Positions 42,297 to 52,248 of a stretch of 64,000 bases of DNA are shown here, piece by piece; position 1 is the stretch's first letter; each line of letters opens with the position of its first letter. The stretch covers positions 186,001-250,000 of the forward strand of contig NZ_JACHJN010000005.1 in NCBI RefSeq assembly GCF_014203665.1, written 5' to 3'. This stretch comes from Saccharothrix tamanrassetensis. GTDB lineage: Bacteria; Actinomycetota; Actinomycetes; Mycobacteriales; Pseudonocardiaceae. The translations under genes and the position numbers were made by a program. Below the pieces are notes generated by a model. The model did no database searches. It was not told where the DNA came from and saw nothing but the letters and a program-made list of their open reading frames with translations.

Positions 42297-43442
42297 CTAG
42301 CGCGCGTACTCCGGCAGCCGTGCGGCCACCTCGGCCGGTGACGGCATGGCCGCGACCTCCGCCGCGATCGCCTTGGCGGCGTCCCGGACCACCGTGTCGG
42401 CCAGCAGGTGGCGAGCCCGGTCGGCCACCGCTTCCGCGGTCACCTGGTCACCCAGCAGCCGGTCGCCCAGCCCGTGCGCGACCACGGCGTCCGCGTTGCT
42501 GAACTGGTCCGCGCCCTGCGGCAGGACCAGCTGCGGCACGCCCGCGCCGAACGTGCCCAACGTCGTGCCGCTGCCGCCGTGGTGCACGACGAGGTCAGTG
42601 TGCGGCAACAGGTCCGCCTGCGGCACCCACGGCAGCGCGACGACGTGCTCGGGGACCTCGCCCAGCGCGTCCAGCTCGACCGTCGGTCCGGCCGCGACCA
42701 GCAACCGCGTGCCCTCCAGCGTGGCCAGGCCGTCGATCGCGGCGCGCAGCACGCCCGGGTCGCCGAACGCCGTGCCCAGCGTCAGGTACACCAGCGGCTG
42801 CTCGTGCTCGGCCACCCACGCCGGCAGCCCGCCCGGCTCGGCGAACGGCACCGGCCGCAGCGGGATGGTGTCGTTCGCCGCCAGGAACCGCTTGTCCTGC
42901 ACCGAAGGCGGGCACACGTCCAGGTACCGGTTGCCGAGCAGCATCGGGTCTTCCTCGGGCACCTCGACGCCGAGTTCGCCGGCGAACTCCAGGACGTGCG
43001 GTCCGATCGGCGGCATGTCGTCGGTGTCCCACATCCGGCCGAAGCCGTGGCACAGCCCGGGAACCCCCGCGACGCGGGCGGCGAGGCCGGCGCCGGGGTT
43101 GCCGACCTCGTGCACCACCAGGTCCGGCCGCCACTCGGCCAGGAACGGCGTCAGGTCGGCGTGGTTGCGGCGCGGCATCACCGAGCCGAACGTCTTCGCG
43201 ATCAGTCCGGGCAGTTCGTCCTCGGGCACGTCCGGGTCGTGCGAGCCGTGCGCTTCGGTGAACGCCGACCGCATGTCCAGCCCCGCCGCGAAGTGCCGGA
43301 GGCCGAGCCGCTCGATCGTGGCGGCGAAGTCCGCACTGGTGGCGAAGGTGACGTCGTGGCCCTGCTCGCGCGCGGCGATGGCGAGGGGCAGTAGCGGGTA
43401 GGTGTGTCCGTGCGAGCCGAGGCTCGAAAACAGGATTCTCAC
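42297..43442 (-). CDS. GT1-family glycosyltransferase (macrolide/antibiotic GT-like)
   Basis: The 381-residue GT-B glycosyltransferase of the MGT/UGT type begins VRILFSSLGSHGHTYPLLPLA. The C-terminal donor-binding region contains VVALPWVPQADLLPHTDLVVHHGGSGTTLG split into its usual WVPQ and HHGGSGTT blocks, and GVPQLVLPQGADQFSNAD. Such enzymes move a sugar from an NDP-sugar to a small-molecule acceptor, often an antibiotic. A TATGCT -10-like box lies 7 bp upstream of GTG 43442, so a leaderless mRNA is likely; ATG 43454 is an alternative. No sugar biosynthesis genes are near; it may serve detoxification. Confidence 0.92.
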   Translation of the reverse strand: MRILFSSLGSHGHTYPLLPLAIAAREQGHDVTFATSADFAATIERLGLRHFAAGLDMRSAFTEAHGSHDPDVPEDELPGLIAKTFGSVMPRRNHADLTPFLAEWRPDLVVHEVGNPGAGLAARVAGVPGLCHGFGRMWDTDDMPPIGPHVLEFAGELGVEVPEEDPMLLGNRYLDVCPPSVQDKRFLAANDTIPLRPVPFAEPGGLPAWVAEHEQPLVYLTLGTAFGDPGVLRAAIDGLATLEGTRLLVAAGPTVELDALGEVPEHVVALPWVPQADLLPHTDLVVHHGGSGTTLGTFGAGVPQLVLPQGADQFSNADAVVAHGLGDRLLGDQVTAEAVADRARHLLADTVVRDAAKAIAAEVAAMPSPAEVAARLPEYAR

Positions 43443-43586
43443 CACGTCGAGCATAGCAACTTTTTCGCCGGCGGGTGAATTCCGACATATCGCCGGGGTG
43501 AGCGGCCGGTGACGCCGGGTGGTCCACCAGCGCCCGACCCCGGACGCGGTGTTCGCCGCCGGATGCCGCTATCTCCGGCGGACGGG

Positions 43587-44084
43587 TCAGTCCGGTCCGG
43601 TCGAGGCCTCGGACCGCGGGGGCCTCGGGAACGCCGCGAACTCGCCGCGCACCGCCACCGTCGCCTCGATGCTCGCCGCCAGGAACCGCGCGATGGTGGC
43701 CTTCTCGGCGTCGCTGAACCCGGCCCACGCCTTCCCGAACGCCCCGTCCAGCGGCGCGAAGAACCGCCGGCCCAGCTCCAGCGCCCGGTCCGGCACCCGC
43801 AGCTCGACCCGCCGCCGGTCCCGGGTGCTGCGGGTGCGCTGGACGTGGCCGGCCGACTCCAACCGGTCCAGCACGGACGTCGTCGCCGACGCGCTGAGGT
43901 GCATCGCCTCGGCCAGCGTGCCCGGCGACAGCGGCTCACCGCGCCACTTCGCGTCCATGATCAGGGCCAGTGCGTTGAGATCGGTCCGGTGCATGCCCTG
44001 CACCTCGCCGAAGATGCCGACGAAGTGGTCGGACTCCACGATGAGCTGCCGCAGCAGCCGCACCAGCGCCGCGTTGTCGACCAT
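43587..44084 (-). CDS. MarR-family transcriptional regulator
   Basis: The 165-residue MarR regulator contains the winged helix LSPGTLAEAMHLSASATTSVLDRLESAGHVQRTR with wing RDRRRVELRVPD, and N/C-terminal dimerisation helices. It is divergent from an MMPL exporter gene with 76 bp between. This is the classic arrangement for a drug-responsive repressor of an efflux pump. ATG 44084 has GGAGGG upstream. The palindrome TTCGACGATCGAA in the gap is its probable operator. Confidence 0.93.
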   Translation of the reverse strand: MVDNAALVRLLRQLIVESDHFVGIFGEVQGMHRTDLNALALIMDAKWRGEPLSPGTLAEAMHLSASATTSVLDRLESAGHVQRTRSTRDRRRVELRVPDRALELGRRFFAPLDGAFGKAWAGFSDAEKATIARFLAASIEATVAVRGEFAAFPRPPRSEASTGPD

Positions 44085-44102
44085 CCACCCTCCGGTTACT
44101 AT

Positions 44103-44115
44103 TTCGACGATCGAA
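44103..44115. promoter_or_regulatory. Candidate MarR operator between marR and the MMPL gene
   Basis: TTCGA-cga-TCGAA (44103-44115) is a perfect 5-3-5 palindrome located 19 bp before the MarR start and 45 bp before the MMPL start. A second partial copy (GATCATCGAA) follows at 44122-44131. The spot overlaps both divergent promoters. Confidence 0.5.
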
Positions 44116-44160
44116 CTATCAGATCATCGAAGCACCTGCTGTCCCGGAGGTCATTCTCCC

Positions 44161-46161
44161 GTGCGCGCCCGCTGGATCCTGCCCGCCCTGATCACCGTCG
44201 CCTGGCTCGCCCTCGGCGGGTTCGCCGGGCCGTACACCGGCAAGCTCAGCCAGGTGGCGGTCAACGACAGCACCGCCTTCCTGCCGGCGTCCGCCGAGGC
44301 GACCGAGGTGGCCGAACAGCTCAAGGCGTTCGGCGACCAGCGCAGCCTCCCGGCCATTGTGGTGGCCGAACGCGCTTCCGGCATGACGGAGGCCGACCGC
44401 GCCTACCTGGCGGGCATCGCCTACCCCGGCAAGGCCTCCCCGGTGCTGCCGTCCGAGCAGGACGACCAGGCCGCGCAGGTGATCGTGGCGATCGACGCCG
44501 CCGAACCCGCCGACGCCGTGGCGGACCTGCGTGCCGCGCTCGCCCACCCGCCGGACGGGCTCACCGTGCTGGTCGCGGGCCCCGCCGCGCAGATCGCGGA
44601 CCTCAAGGAGGCGTTCGGCGGCATCGACGGGCTGCTCCTGCTGGTCGCGGGCGCGGTGGTGGCGTTGATCCTGATCATGGTCTACCGCAGCCCGCTGCTG
44701 CCGTTCATCGTGCTGCTCTCCGGCGGCTTCGCGCTCGGCACCGCCAGCCTCGCCGTGTACCTGCTGGCCGACAACGACGTGCTCGACCTCAACGGCCAGA
44801 GCCAGGGCATCCTGTCCATCCTGGTGTTCGGCGCGGCGACCGACTACGCGTTGCTGCTGGTGTCCCGGTTCCGCGAGGAACTGCGCGACACCGACGACCG
44901 CTACCAGGCCATGCGCACGGCCTGGCGGGCCACCATCGAGCCCATCGCCGCGTCCGCCGGCACCGTCGTGCTCGGCGTGCTGTGCCTGCTGTTCAGCGAC
45001 CTCAACTCGAACAAGGGCCTCGGTCCGGTGGCCGCCATCGGCATCGGCGCGGCACTGCTCGCGTCCATCACGTTCCTGCCCGCCGTGCTGGTGCTGTTCG
45101 GGCGCACGGCGTTCTGGCCCAAGCGCCCGACGCTCGGCTCGCCGCACCCGGAGTCCGGCGGCCTGTGGGCGCGGGTGGCCGGGCTGATCTCCGCCCGGCC
45201 CCGGCTGACCTGGGTGCTCACCACGCTGGTGCTGCTGGTCGGGGTGGCGTTCGTGCCGCAGCTCAAGGCCTCCGGCACCGCGCAGTCCGACGTGTTCCTC
45301 AACGACGTGGACTCGGTCGCGGGCCAAGAGTTGCTGTCCCGGCACTTCCCGGGCGGCAGCGGTGCGCCCACCGTCGTGCTGGCCCGTGCCGCGCGGGCCC
45401 CGGCGGTCGCGCGGGCGGCCGACGTCGACGGGGTGTCCACAGTGGAGCCCAGGGGCGAGGCGAACGGGCTGGCGCGGCTCGACGTGGTGCTCGACGACCC
45501 GGCCGACTCCGAGGCCGGCATCGCCACCGTGCAGAGGCTGCGCGACGCGGTGCGGGCCGTGCCCGACGCGGACGCCAAGGTCGGCGGGCCCACCGCCACC
45601 CAGCTGGACACGCAGCGGACCTCGAAACGGGACCGGCTGGTCATCATCCCGATCGTGCTGCTGGTGATCTTCCTGGTGCTGGCCGCGCTGCTGCGATCAC
45701 TGCTCGCGCCGCTGCTGCTGATCGCCACCGTCGTGCTGTCCTTCGGCGCCACCATGGGCGTGTCCGCCCTGGTGTTCAACGGGATCTTCGGCTTCCCCGG
45801 CGCGGACCCGGTGGTGCCGCTGTTCGGGTTCGTGTTCCTGGTGGCGCTGGGCATCGACTACAACATCTTCCTGATGACCCGCGTGCGCGAGGAATCGCGG
45901 GCGCTGGGGGCGCGGGAGGGCGTGCTGCGCGGCCTGACCATCACCGGCGGCGTGATCACCTCGGCCGGGGTGGTGCTCGCGGCCACGTTCTCCGCGCTGG
46001 CCGTGCTGCCGATCCTGTTCCTGGCCCAGATCGCGTTCATCGTGGCGTTCGGCGTCCTGCTGGACACCCTGATCGTGCGATCACTGCTGGTGCCGGCGCT
46101 GGCGGTGGACATCGGGCGGTGGATCTGGTGGCCGTCGCGGCTGTCCCGGGCGGATGACTGA
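44161..46161 (+). CDS. MMPL-family (RND-like) transporter
   Basis: The 666-residue exporter has the MMPL plan: helix 1 at residues 5-25, a ~140-residue external domain, helices 2-6, a second external domain (about 375-495) and helices 7-12. Conserved blocks are LVFGAATDYALLLVSRFREEL in the first half and FVFLVALGIDYNIFLMTRVREE in the second, each carrying the proton-relay Asp-Tyr pair. These proteins export lipids, siderophores or drugs by proton motive force. GTG 44161 follows CGGAGG. Probably repressed by the divergent MarR protein. Confidence 0.95.
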   Translation: MRARWILPALITVAWLALGGFAGPYTGKLSQVAVNDSTAFLPASAEATEVAEQLKAFGDQRSLPAIVVAERASGMTEADRAYLAGIAYPGKASPVLPSEQDDQAAQVIVAIDAAEPADAVADLRAALAHPPDGLTVLVAGPAAQIADLKEAFGGIDGLLLLVAGAVVALILIMVYRSPLLPFIVLLSGGFALGTASLAVYLLADNDVLDLNGQSQGILSILVFGAATDYALLLVSRFREELRDTDDRYQAMRTAWRATIEPIAASAGTVVLGVLCLLFSDLNSNKGLGPVAAIGIGAALLASITFLPAVLVLFGRTAFWPKRPTLGSPHPESGGLWARVAGLISARPRLTWVLTTLVLLVGVAFVPQLKASGTAQSDVFLNDVDSVAGQELLSRHFPGGSGAPTVVLARAARAPAVARAADVDGVSTVEPRGEANGLARLDVVLDDPADSEAGIATVQRLRDAVRAVPDADAKVGGPTATQLDTQRTSKRDRLVIIPIVLLVIFLVLAALLRSLLAPLLLIATVVLSFGATMGVSALVFNGIFGFPGADPVVPLFGFVFLVALGIDYNIFLMTRVREESRALGAREGVLRGLTITGGVITSAGVVLAATFSALAVLPILFLAQIAFIVAFGVLLDTLIVRSLLVPALAVDIGRWIWWPSRLSRADD

Positions 46162-47180
<1,019 letters not shown>

Positions 47181-47455
47181 CCACCGCCGCAACCGATTGA
47201 TCCACGTGACCGCCGTGTGGTCCGGGCATGCCCCTGCCCGCACCGCACGGCGTTCTCGTGTTCGCACCCGGATGGAGGACCTGCGGGCTCCGGGGCGATC
47301 GCCCGCCCGGAACCGCATCCCCGTCGTTCATCTACCAAGGACCGTAAGCGATACCCGCGTGATCGTTCCGCTACACCACTCGATCGAGTGGATCACTTCC
47401 CCGTGGTGGAGAGGGCACACTGTCCACAACGGACCGGAAGTGGGAGGCGTCGCGC

Positions 47456-48520
47456 GTGTCGGTTCGGATGAGCGAATCGGTCATCACGTTCATCCTGTTC
47501 GCACTCGTGGTGCCGCTGGTGGTGCTGCCCTGGGTGCACCGCCAGTACCGGCTGTTCGGGCGACTGCGCGGCTGGTCGGCCTTCGTGGCGGCGGGCGGCA
47601 TCCTCTACGGGTGCGGCCTGGTCGCCTTCACCCTCTTCCCGCTGCCGGTGGTGACACCGGACTTCTGCCCCGACCGCCGCCTGGTGGACGACTGGCAACT
47701 CACCCCGTTCGCGTCCCTGGACGACATCCTGCGCGACGGCAGCCCGGCGCTCTGGCAGGTGCTGCTCAACGTGGTCCTGTTCGTCCCCCTGGGCTACCTG
47801 CTGCGCTACCGCTTCCACCGGGGCCTGCCCACCAGCACCGCCATCGGCCTGGCGACCTCGCTCTGCATCGAGATCACCCAGGGCACCGCGGTCTTCGGCC
47901 TCTACCCGTGCCCCTACCGCCTGGCGGACGTGGACGACCTGATGACCAACACCGCGGGCGCCGTCCTCGGTTGGCTCGCGGCCCGCCTCACCGGCCGCCG
48001 GCTCCCACCGTCCACAGCGGACCCGACCGACGACACCGCACCGCCCGGACTGCCTCGCCGAGGCCTGGCCTTCGCCGGTGACCTGCTGGTCATCAGCCTG
48101 ACCCAGTTCACCTGTCAGGTGGCCTTGATCCTGGCCGGCGGTCGACTGCGGGACCTGGCCACCACCGACTGGTTCAGCCCGACTTCGGGCGCGGCAGTAC
48201 TCGTCACCTGCGCGCTCGTGGTCCCCCTGCTACGCGCCGACCGGGCCACCCCGGGCCAAGTCGTCTTCCACCTGGCCGTACTCGACCCCGCCGACAACCC
48301 CGCACCGCGACACGCGATCGTGCTCCGGTTCGCCGCCTGGTGGCTGCCGGTCCTGCTGCTGACCACCACCGGCCACACCGGACCGGTGTTCGTCCTGGCG
48401 GCTCTCGTCGCCCTGCTCGCCCGCCTGCGGGCCGACCGCCGCACCCTGCTCGGCTTGGTGTCCCGCACCCACACCACCACCCGCGCCACCTACCTGGCCC
48501 GCATCACGGCGGACCGGTAG
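47456..48520 (+). CDS. VanZ-RDD fusion membrane protein
   Basis: The 354-residue membrane protein has an N-terminal VanZ-like domain (about 1-180) with GLVAFTLFPLPVV, LLNVVLFVPLGYLLRYRF, SLCIEITQG and ADVDDLMTNTAGAVLGW. It then has an RDD-like domain (about 200-330) with RGLAFAGDLLVISLTQF, ATPGQVVFHLAVLDPADN and RFAAWWLPVLLL. VanZ proteins confer low-level teicoplanin resistance by an unknown route; RDD domains occur in transport-linked proteins. A GGGAGG site lies 8 bp before GTG 47456. It is convergent with the dioxygenase gene. Confidence 0.88.
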   Translation: MSVRMSESVITFILFALVVPLVVLPWVHRQYRLFGRLRGWSAFVAAGGILYGCGLVAFTLFPLPVVTPDFCPDRRLVDDWQLTPFASLDDILRDGSPALWQVLLNVVLFVPLGYLLRYRFHRGLPTSTAIGLATSLCIEITQGTAVFGLYPCPYRLADVDDLMTNTAGAVLGWLAARLTGRRLPPSTADPTDDTAPPGLPRRGLAFAGDLLVISLTQFTCQVALILAGGRLRDLATTDWFSPTSGAAVLVTCALVVPLLRADRATPGQVVFHLAVLDPADNPAPRHAIVLRFAAWWLPVLLLTTTGHTGPVFVLAALVALLARLRADRRTLLGLVSRTHTTTRATYLARITADR

Positions 48521-48548
48521 GGCGGTCGACCCGTGCGGCGCCGGCGGG

Positions 48549-49367
48549 TCACACCGCAACGGTGAGGGTGGCGGTGTAGCCGGAGATCACGTCGCCGGTC
48601 ACGTCGGCGAGTTGTTCGTCGTGACCGTCGCGGAACACGTTGTCGGTCTCCAGGGACGTCTGCGCGAGGTGGCGAACGCTCTGCACGTACCCGGCGGTGC
48701 CGTAGACGGTCTTGCAGATGTTCTCCGGCAGGGCCAGCTGAGAGGTGGTGATCCTGCTCCCCGCCTTGGTCGCCTCCGTCAGGCTCGGGTAGACCTCGAA
48801 GTGGATGTGCGGCCAACGGCCGGAGTACGCGGCCGGGAAGATGCTCTTGAAGGTCACCATGCCGCGCGCGTTGGTCACCTGCACACCTCGCAGGTAGTTC
48901 TCGTCCGTGATGCCCTGCGAGTACATCGAGTACTTCCCGTCGATGTCGCAGTGCCACAGGTACACCGCCGCCCTCACGTAGGGCGTGCACCCGGCCCCGG
49001 TGTTCTGCACGGTGAGCGTGATGGTCAGCGGCACGCCCTCGGCGGTCCGGGAACCGGTGCCGAAGCTGGTCCGGATGTCGCTGCGCAGGATGCCGCTCTG
49101 CGTCAGGGCGTTCGGCCCGTTGGAACCGTCGCCGGGGTACGGGCCGGCCGTCTCCTCGGGGATCGCGTCCCCGCACTCGGCGGCCGTCGCGACGCTCGAC
49201 GACGAGGCCGAGGGCGAGGTCGGCGCGCCGAACGAGGACGAGGTGGACGGTCCGCTCCCGCAGGCGGACAGCACGGCCAGGCCCGCCCCACCCAGCAGGG
49301 TGAGCGCCCGCCTGCGGTCGAGCGTGGCGAGGTCGAAGGCGAGTCCGCGGTCATGGATGGGCGTCAT
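48549..49367 (-). CDS. Intradiol ring-cleavage dioxygenase-like lipoprotein
   Basis: The 272-residue exported protein has a Tat-like start (LDRRRALTLLGGAGLAVLS) and lipobox LSAC, then a Ser-rich spacer. The dioxygenase fold shows ETAGPYPGDGSNG, AAVYLWHCDIDGKYSMYS and FPAAYSGRWPHIHFEVYPS. The Tyr and two His of WPHIH type would bind Fe3+. Intradiol enzymes split catechols; extracytoplasmic versions such as this are widespread in actinomycetes and their substrates are largely unknown. It follows the alpha/beta hydrolase by 116 bp on the same strand. ATG 49367 has only a weak AAGG site. Confidence 0.9.
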   Translation of the reverse strand: MTPIHDRGLAFDLATLDRRRALTLLGGAGLAVLSACGSGPSTSSSFGAPTSPSASSSSVATAAECGDAIPEETAGPYPGDGSNGPNALTQSGILRSDIRTSFGTGSRTAEGVPLTITLTVQNTGAGCTPYVRAAVYLWHCDIDGKYSMYSQGITDENYLRGVQVTNARGMVTFKSIFPAAYSGRWPHIHFEVYPSLTEATKAGSRITTSQLALPENICKTVYGTAGYVQSVRHLAQTSLETDNVFRDGHDEQLADVTGDVISGYTATLTVAV

Positions 49368-49483
49368 GCGTTCTACCTTGACCCGAATCCCCGTGCGCCG
49401 CCTGCGGAGTTCCCGTGCGGCGGTGCCCCCGACCGCATTCCGGTCGGGGGCACCGGTCCGTCCGGGCCGGCTCGTGCGCCGGC

Positions 49484-50485
49484 TCAGCGGCAGGACTCCC
49501 GGGGGAACCGGGCACCGGCGAGGAACCTCAGCACGTCGCGGTTGAAGTCCGACGGCCGTTCCCAGCTCGCCGAGTGCCCGACCGTGCGGTAGACCAGCGT
49601 GGCGGCGTCCGGCAGGTGGGCGGCGATCATCCGCAGGATCGGCGGCGGCAGGTAGAGGTCGGCGTCGCCGGTGATGATCAGCGTCCGCACGGACAGGGTC
49701 TCCAGGCGGGGCCAGTCGATCGGCGAGGACAGTTCCTGGCTCGTCACCGAGTGCCCGCCCAGCGACAGGTCGGACATCGCCTGCCACCGCCGGGCGCCTT
49801 CCTCGTTCGCCGCGCGGTAGTACGGGCTCAGCTCCAGGAAGTCGTGCGGCATGTCGTTGAAGCCGGGTGGCCGCAGCAACTTGGTGACCCGCAGGTACTC
49901 CGGGTCGGAGATGCCCATGAAGCTGCTCAGGATGACCAGGTTGAGCAGCCGTTCGGGGTGCAGCAGCGCGTAGTCCGTCGCGTAGTAGCCGCCCAGCGCC
50001 GCACCGAGCAGGTGGAACCGCCGCAGCCCGAGGTGCTCGACCAGGGCGTGCAGGTCGGCGGCGCCCACGCCCGGGTTGTCGGCCTCCGGCGGCGTGGAGT
50101 TGTAGTGGCCGCGTCGCGAGTACGCGATCACCCGGTAGCCGGCGCGGGCGAACACCGGTTGCTGGTACGGCCACGACAGGGCGCTGCCGCTGCCGGGGTG
50201 CACGAGCACGATCGCGGGGCCGTTGCCGCCGGTATCCCAGAACCACAGCCGTGCGCCGGGCACGTCCAGGAAACCTTCCCTGGCGGGCACCTGGGCCGGG
50301 ATGGGCTCGGGCACGTACGGCTCGCACCGGTTCCGGCCGGACTCCGGAGCGGCTGCCGAACCGGTCGACGCCACCGCCGTCCCGGAGGCGGCGAGGGCCG
50401 CCGCCGCGGCGGCCGTGGAGGCGAGGACGGTGCGTCTGGCTATCCTTCCCCGGCTCATGTCGCCGGGGTTCGCTGAATCGGTCAT
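49484..50485 (-). CDS. Exported alpha/beta-hydrolase fold protein lacking the nucleophile
   Basis: The 333-residue protein has a twin-arginine signal (RIARRTVLASTAAAAAAL) and an alpha/beta-hydrolase domain from about residue 70. Oxyanion strand IVLVHPGSGSALSW, acid in LIITGDADLYLPP and His in RTVGHSASWE are present. The nucleophile elbow, normally GxSxG, reads LLGAALGGYYA, with Ala163 at the Ser position. It is therefore not a normal serine esterase; it may be a binding protein, a cofactor-free dioxygenase-like enzyme or inactive. It lies 135 bp downstream of the peptide-importer operon on the same strand. Confidence 0.88.
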   Translation of the reverse strand: MTDSANPGDMSRGRIARRTVLASTAAAAAALAASGTAVASTGSAAAPESGRNRCEPYVPEPIPAQVPAREGFLDVPGARLWFWDTGGNGPAIVLVHPGSGSALSWPYQQPVFARAGYRVIAYSRRGHYNSTPPEADNPGVGAADLHALVEHLGLRRFHLLGAALGGYYATDYALLHPERLLNLVILSSFMGISDPEYLRVTKLLRPPGFNDMPHDFLELSPYYRAANEEGARRWQAMSDLSLGGHSVTSQELSSPIDWPRLETLSVRTLIITGDADLYLPPPILRMIAAHLPDAATLVYRTVGHSASWERPSDFNRDVLRFLAGARFPRESCR

Positions 50486-50619
50486 GTGGGTTCCTGCGGT
50501 TTCTGCTCGGCGGGGGTCGTCGATCGGGATGCCGGTGCGGTGGGGAGCACCGGCGGGTGCCGCCGCGGGTGGTGGCGGCGCGCCGTCGCCGGCCGGGTCG
50601 GCGGCTCGGCGCGATCGTC

Positions 50620-52248
50620 CTAGTCGGTGCGGTAGACCTGCTCGAAGTGGCCGTTGCCGAAGGTGCGGCCGGGGAAGTCCTGCTCGGGCCAGCCGGCGGT
50701 CCGCACGTTGTGCGCGTTCTCCACGTTGGCGAAGAACGGGATGATCCACCCGCCGCGCTCGTACTGGATCTCGTACATCTTCCGCGTCAGCACGGCGCGC
50801 CTGGTCCCGTCGGTGCTGGCCTGCGCCTGCTCGTAGAGCCCGCGCAGCTCAGCGAGGTCGGCGCCGCCCGGGTGGGTCAGGGTCGTGGTGTCGCTGAGGT
50901 CGGTGAGCGCCATCAGGGTCAGGAAGTCGCCCTGCGGCGGCCACTTGTCCACCGAGAACGGCCAGTGGTGGAAGTTCGGGCCGAACAGGGTGGCGGTGTC
51001 CACCTGGCGCACCTTGACCTTCATCCCGATCTCCGCGGCGTTGTCGGCCAGCACGGTGCACATCGACACCGCCTCGGTGGACACCGGACCGGTGACCAGC
51101 TCGACCTCGACGCCGTCCTGCCCGGCCTCCCTGAGCAGCGCCCGCGCCCGGTCGAGGTCGCGCTCGCGCACCAGCGACGCCGGGTAGCCGGTGGCGAACG
51201 GCTCGGGCAGGTCGTTGGCGACCACGCCGTGGCCGGACAGGCACGCGGTCAGCGCCTGCTCGCGGTCGATCGCCAGGCGCAGCGCCTGCCGCACGCGGAC
51301 GTCGTCGAACGGCGGCTGCCGCATGTTCATGTAGATCCCGGTCCACGCCCCGGTCCGCGACTCCAGCAGCTTGAGCTCGCGGTGCCGCTCGATGGTCGGG
51401 ATCTGCGCGTACTGGAGCAGGTTGATCGCGTCCACCTGTCCGGTGACCAGGGCGTTGATCCGCGCCGAGTCGTCGTTGACCACGTTCACCACCAGCTCGT
51501 CCAGGTACGGCTTCGGGCCGAGGCCGGGCGGCGCGGGTGTGGCGCTGGGCTGGGAGGGGCCGTCGGCGTTCCAGTAGTCGGCGAACCGCTCGCACACCCA
51601 CTGGCGGTTGGGGGTGAAGCTCTTGTACTTGAACGGTCCGGTGCCCACCGGGTTCCTCGGGTCGAACCCGACCGGCACGATCTTGAACGGGCTGGCCAGC
51701 GCGGTGTGGAAGGTGGCGCTGGGGCGCAGCAGCTTCATCCGCAGCGTGCGCCGGTCCAGCTTGGTGAACCCGTCGAGGTCGACGAACGCCTTGAACTTCC
51801 CCACGGTCACCGCGCCGGGCAGGGAGAACGTGCGCTGGAAGGTGAACAGCACGTCGTCGGCGTCCAGGGTCTTGCCGTTGTGGAACAGGATGTCCGGCTT
51901 GAGCCGGATCGTCCACTCGTCGCCGGTGCCGTTGGACTCGATCGACTCGGCCATCTGGAGGTGGTACTCCATGTCGTTGCCGAAGTCGGCGAGCTGGTCG
52001 TAGATCACGCGGGCCATGTAGCTCACCGGGATGCTGTTGAGCAGCATCGGGTCCAGGGTGTCCGAGCCCTTCGCGCCACCGGTCGCCACGGTGAGCGTGC
52101 CGCCGCGCCGCGGTGTCCCGCCGGTCCGCGCGCCGCTGCCGCTGCCGCAGGCGGCCAACGCCTGCCCGGCGACGGTCAACCCGACAGCGGCGGCGGCGGT
52201 GTTCAGGAACCCTCGCCGGCTCAGTTCGCCGGCTGGTCGCGTGGTCAT
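50620..52248 (-). CDS. Peptide/opine ABC transporter substrate-binding lipoprotein
   Basis: The 542-residue SBP_bac_5 family protein has an N-terminal SRRGFLN twin-arginine motif and lipobox LAAC (about residues 31-34), so it is exported and lipid-anchored. Domain marks include GGTLTVATGGAKGSDTLDP, FHNGKTLDADDVLFTFQRT, GTGPFKYKSFTPN and DDVRVRQALRLAIDR. The ligand could be a peptide, an opine or another amide-containing molecule. ATG 52248 overlaps the ATPase stop by 4 bp and has a GGGAGG site. It is the last gene of the leftward importer operon. Confidence 0.93.
   Translation of the reverse strand: MTTRPAGELSRRGFLNTAAAAVGLTVAGQALAACGSGSGARTGGTPRRGGTLTVATGGAKGSDTLDPMLLNSIPVSYMARVIYDQLADFGNDMEYHLQMAESIESNGTGDEWTIRLKPDILFHNGKTLDADDVLFTFQRTFSLPGAVTVGKFKAFVDLDGFTKLDRRTLRMKLLRPSATFHTALASPFKIVPVGFDPRNPVGTGPFKYKSFTPNRQWVCERFADYWNADGPSQPSATPAPPGLGPKPYLDELVVNVVNDDSARINALVTGQVDAINLLQYAQIPTIERHRELKLLESRTGAWTGIYMNMRQPPFDDVRVRQALRLAIDREQALTACLSGHGVVANDLPEPFATGYPASLVRERDLDRARALLREAGQDGVEVELVTGPVSTEAVSMCTVLADNAAEIGMKVKVRQVDTATLFGPNFHHWPFSVDKWPPQGDFLTLMALTDLSDTTTLTHPGGADLAELRGLYEQAQASTDGTRRAVLTRKMYEIQYERGGWIIPFFANVENAHNVRTAGWPEQDFPGRTFGNGHFEQVYRTD

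Noticed and set aside
50500..50619. Extra gene between the binding protein and the alpha/beta hydrolase
   Set aside because: Only about 130 bp of GC-rich sequence without ribosome site; open frames are extensions of the neighbours.
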